DNA of 7,479 bases from Bifidobacterium sp. UBA6881. Its GTDB lineage: Bacteria; Actinomycetota; Actinomycetes; Actinomycetales; Bifidobacteriaceae. The first letter of the stretch is position 1; each line of letters starts with the position of its first letter. The notes under the pieces are model-generated. The model saw nothing but the letters and a program-made list of their open reading frames with translations, searched no databases and was not told the origin of the DNA. The stretch spans positions 4,472 to 11,950 of the forward strand of contig DKCF01000088.1 of NCBI GenBank assembly GCA_002451435.1, read 5' to 3'. Of the stretch, positions 5,654 through 7,479 are shown one piece after another. The translations under genes and the position numbers were made by a program.

Positions 5654-7479
5654 ATGCGGACGATTCTGAGGATTTTCACACGTGACCTGCGGCGCATCGT
5701 CTCCAATCCCGTGGCCGTCGTCGTCACGTTGGGCGTCGCGCTGATCCCGTCGCTATACGCATGGTGCAACATCCTCGCCAACTGGGATCCGTATTCCAAC
5801 ACCGGCAACATCCAGGTGGCGGTCGCCAACGAGGACCTCGGCACCGATTCCACGCTCGTCGGCCACCTCGACGCCGGCGCGCAGACCGTCAAGGAACTCA
5901 AGAAGAACGACCAGCTCGGCTGGCGCTTCGTCAGCAAAACCGACGCCTTGCAGGGCGTGAAATCCGGCAAATACTATGCCGCGATCGTGCTGCCCGACAA
6001 TTTCAGCAAAACGCTGATCGGATCGGTGACCGGCACCACGAAACGTCCGCACATCACATACTACGTCAACGAAAAACAGAACCCCATCGCGCCGAAGATC
6101 ACCGACACCGGCGCCAACACGATCGACGAGCAGATCAACTCGACCTTCGTGACCGCGGCCTCGGACGCCGTGGCGAAGCAGGTCAAAAAGGCGGCGTCCT
6201 CCGCGGCGCGGACCGTCGACGGCGCGCAGAACGGAGTCACCGACGACCTCAACGGCATCATCGACCGTCTGAACGAGGCGACCGACGCCATGGGCACCAT
6301 GCAGGCGTCGCTGAAATCCGCGCAAAACGCCATCCAACAGGCGCGCAAGGTCAACAAACAGGCATCCTCCGCGCTGAACACCGCATCGAACACGGCGAAC
6401 ACCACGGTCGGACTGGCCAATGACGCGCAACGCACCGCCCAGCGGTTCTCGACGACGCTGGCCGGCAAACTCGACGACGGCAGCACACAACTGTCCGGTC
6501 TTCAGATCGACATGGGCAATGCCGCCGGCCAGGTGCTCAACGGGCTCAACACCGCGCAGAACGACGTGGACACGGTCAGCCAGTCATTGGAAAAGACCTG
6601 CGACACCACCGAAGACCTCATCGACGCATTGGAACGCACGCTCGATTCCAGCGGCCTCGACGCCAACAGCGAGGAATACCAGGCCATCAAACGCCAGATC
6701 GCCAACGCGCGCGACAAACTCAGCCAGGAACGCCAGCTGCTCGCCTCCTTCGAGAAGAATTCCAAGAGTTTCATCGACAACGGCAAAACCACCGTCACCA
6801 CATTGCAGACGGCCGCTTCCGGTCTTGCCGGCGACGCGGCCAAAGGGCTGGCGAACGCGCGCACCGACCTGACCGGCACGGTCATGCCCGCCCTGGACAG
6901 CTCGCTGACATCGGCCAGCACCACCGGCAACACCATCGTCGGACTGCTCGGATCGCTCAACGGACTCGTCGGGCAGAACGACGGGCTGCTCGGCCAGCTG
7001 GCCTCCACCCTCAAGCAGACCCACGGCACGCTCGGCTCCACAATCAGCGCGTTGAACACCCTGAAAGGCCAGCTGGAGACGACCCGCACCGACGTCGCCG
7101 CGCTGTCCAGCTCGCAGGCATACGGGCAGATCGCCCAACTGCTCGGCGTCGATACGAAAAGCGTGAGCGAGTTCATGGGCAATCCCGTGCACGTGCAGCA
7201 CATCGTCATCTATCCGACCGACAACTACGGTTCGGCCGTCGCGCCCTTCTACACGAATCTGGCGCTGTGGGTCGGAGGATTCGTGCTCGTGGCCATCTAC
7301 AAGCTCGAAGTGGACCGTGACGAACGCATCCGCGACTACACGCCGACACAGGGATACATGGGCCGATGGATGCTGTTCATGCTCGTCGGCTTCATGCAGG
7401 CTGCCATCGCCACCGTAGGCGATCTCGTACTCGGCATCCAATGCGAGCATCCGCTGCTGTTCATCCTCGCGGGACTGCT
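5654..7479 (+). CDS. YhgE/Pip-family membrane protein (3' end beyond window)
   Basis: The visible 608 residues match the YhgE/Pip family: one N-terminal helix, a large outside domain and a C-terminal multi-helix, ABC-2-like membrane domain. Relatives include Enterococcus Pip and B. subtilis YueB (phage receptors) and the type VII secretion protein EsaA. The cell's own use of most members, and so of this one, is unknown. The N-terminus has a basic start, a helix at about 20-41 and the family signature PSLYAWCNILANWDPYSNTG. Residues about 45-534 lie outside; from about 170 to 500 they are rich in Ala, Asn, Thr, Gln and Lys with a heptad-like pattern, predicting long coiled coils, with a lone Cys316. 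The conserved NPVH...YPTDNYGSAVAPFYTNLALW segment (about 508-539) leads into helices at about 535-549 and 572-592 and the start of another at 601. ATG 5654 has GGAGGA just upstream. It has its own promoter after a probable terminator, so it does not belong to the peptidase transcript. Confidence 0.92.
   Translation, partial: MRTILRIFTRDLRRIVSNPVAVVVTLGVALIPSLYAWCNILANWDPYSNTGNIQVAVANEDLGTDSTLVGHLDAGAQTVKELKKNDQLGWRFVSKTDALQGVKSGKYYAAIVLPDNFSKTLIGSVTGTTKRPHITYYVNEKQNPIAPKITDTGANTIDEQINSTFVTAASDAVAKQVKKAASSAARTVDGAQNGVTDDLNGIIDRLNEATDAMGTMQASLKSAQNAIQQARKVNKQASSALNTASNTANTTVGLANDAQRTAQRFSTTLAGKLDDGSTQLSGLQIDMGNAAGQVLNGLNTAQNDVDTVSQSLEKTCDTTEDLIDALERTLDSSGLDANSEEYQAIKRQIANARDKLSQERQLLASFEKNSKSFIDNGKTTVTTLQTAASGLAGDAAKGLANARTDLTGTVMPALDSSLTSASTTGNTIVGLLGSLNGLVGQNDGLLGQLASTLKQTHGTLGSTISALNTLKGQLETTRTDVAALSSSQAYGQIAQLLGVDTKSVSEFMGNPVHVQHIVIYPTDNYGSAVAPFYTNLALWVGGFVLVAIYKLEVDRDERIRDYTPTQGYMGRWMLFMLVGFMQAAIATVGDLVLGIQCEHPLLFILAGL

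Noticed and set aside
5753..7450. Open frames on the minus strand opposite the YhgE/Pip gene
   Set aside because: The plus-strand frame is uninterrupted for 608 codons with family signatures at both ends; the minus frames are its mirror.

Overview
The window is GC-rich, densely coding DNA that looks like a Bifidobacterium or close actinobacterial relative. This is an inference from gene content. The divergently read fhaA-fhaB-phosphatase block is the head of the conserved actinobacterial cell-growth signalling cluster, which in many genomes continues with rodA/ftsW, a penicillin-binding protein and pknA/pknB. The compact FhaA and FhaB and the Yip/YhgE-type exporter-like protein fit bifidobacteria. 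The species cannot be named from this sequence alone. No mobile elements, tRNA or rRNA genes, or CRISPR arrays were seen.

Left part (1-2696, minus strand). Three genes read leftward as one operon: fhaA (DUF3662/FhaA N-terminal domain plus an FHA domain), fhaB (one membrane helix plus an FHA domain) and a PP2C-type Ser/Thr phosphatase of the PstP type. The phosphatase runs off the left edge. The spacing is tight: 25 nt between fhaA and fhaB, and the phosphatase ribosome-binding site overlaps the fhaB stop codon. Known biology of this cluster is reversible Thr phosphorylation controlling cell-wall synthesis and division. The FHA proteins read phospho-Thr marks written by PknA/PknB, and PstP erases them.

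Middle (2697-5371). A 208-nt divergent intergenic region holds a good promoter candidate for the fhaA operon next to an AT-rich tract. It also holds a possible leaderless promoter for the rightward gene. That gene encodes an 821-residue cytoplasmic S9 (dipeptidyl peptidase IV-type) serine peptidase with a complete catalytic triad and the Glu-Glu pair that anchors substrate N-termini.

Right part (5372-7479). A 282-nt intergenic region contains two adjacent strong GC-rich hairpins, probably the end of the peptidase transcript. They are followed by a well-formed promoter overlapped by two perfect short palindromes (likely operator sites). These drive a YhgE/Pip-family membrane protein whose 3' end lies beyond the window. 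It has one N-terminal membrane helix, a roughly 490-residue extracytoplasmic coiled-coil region, and the start of a C-terminal multi-helix membrane domain.

Nothing here is clearly a new biological system. The points most worth follow-up are the palindrome-decorated promoter of the YhgE/Pip gene, the possible leaderless start of the peptidase, and the extended linker in the phosphatase.
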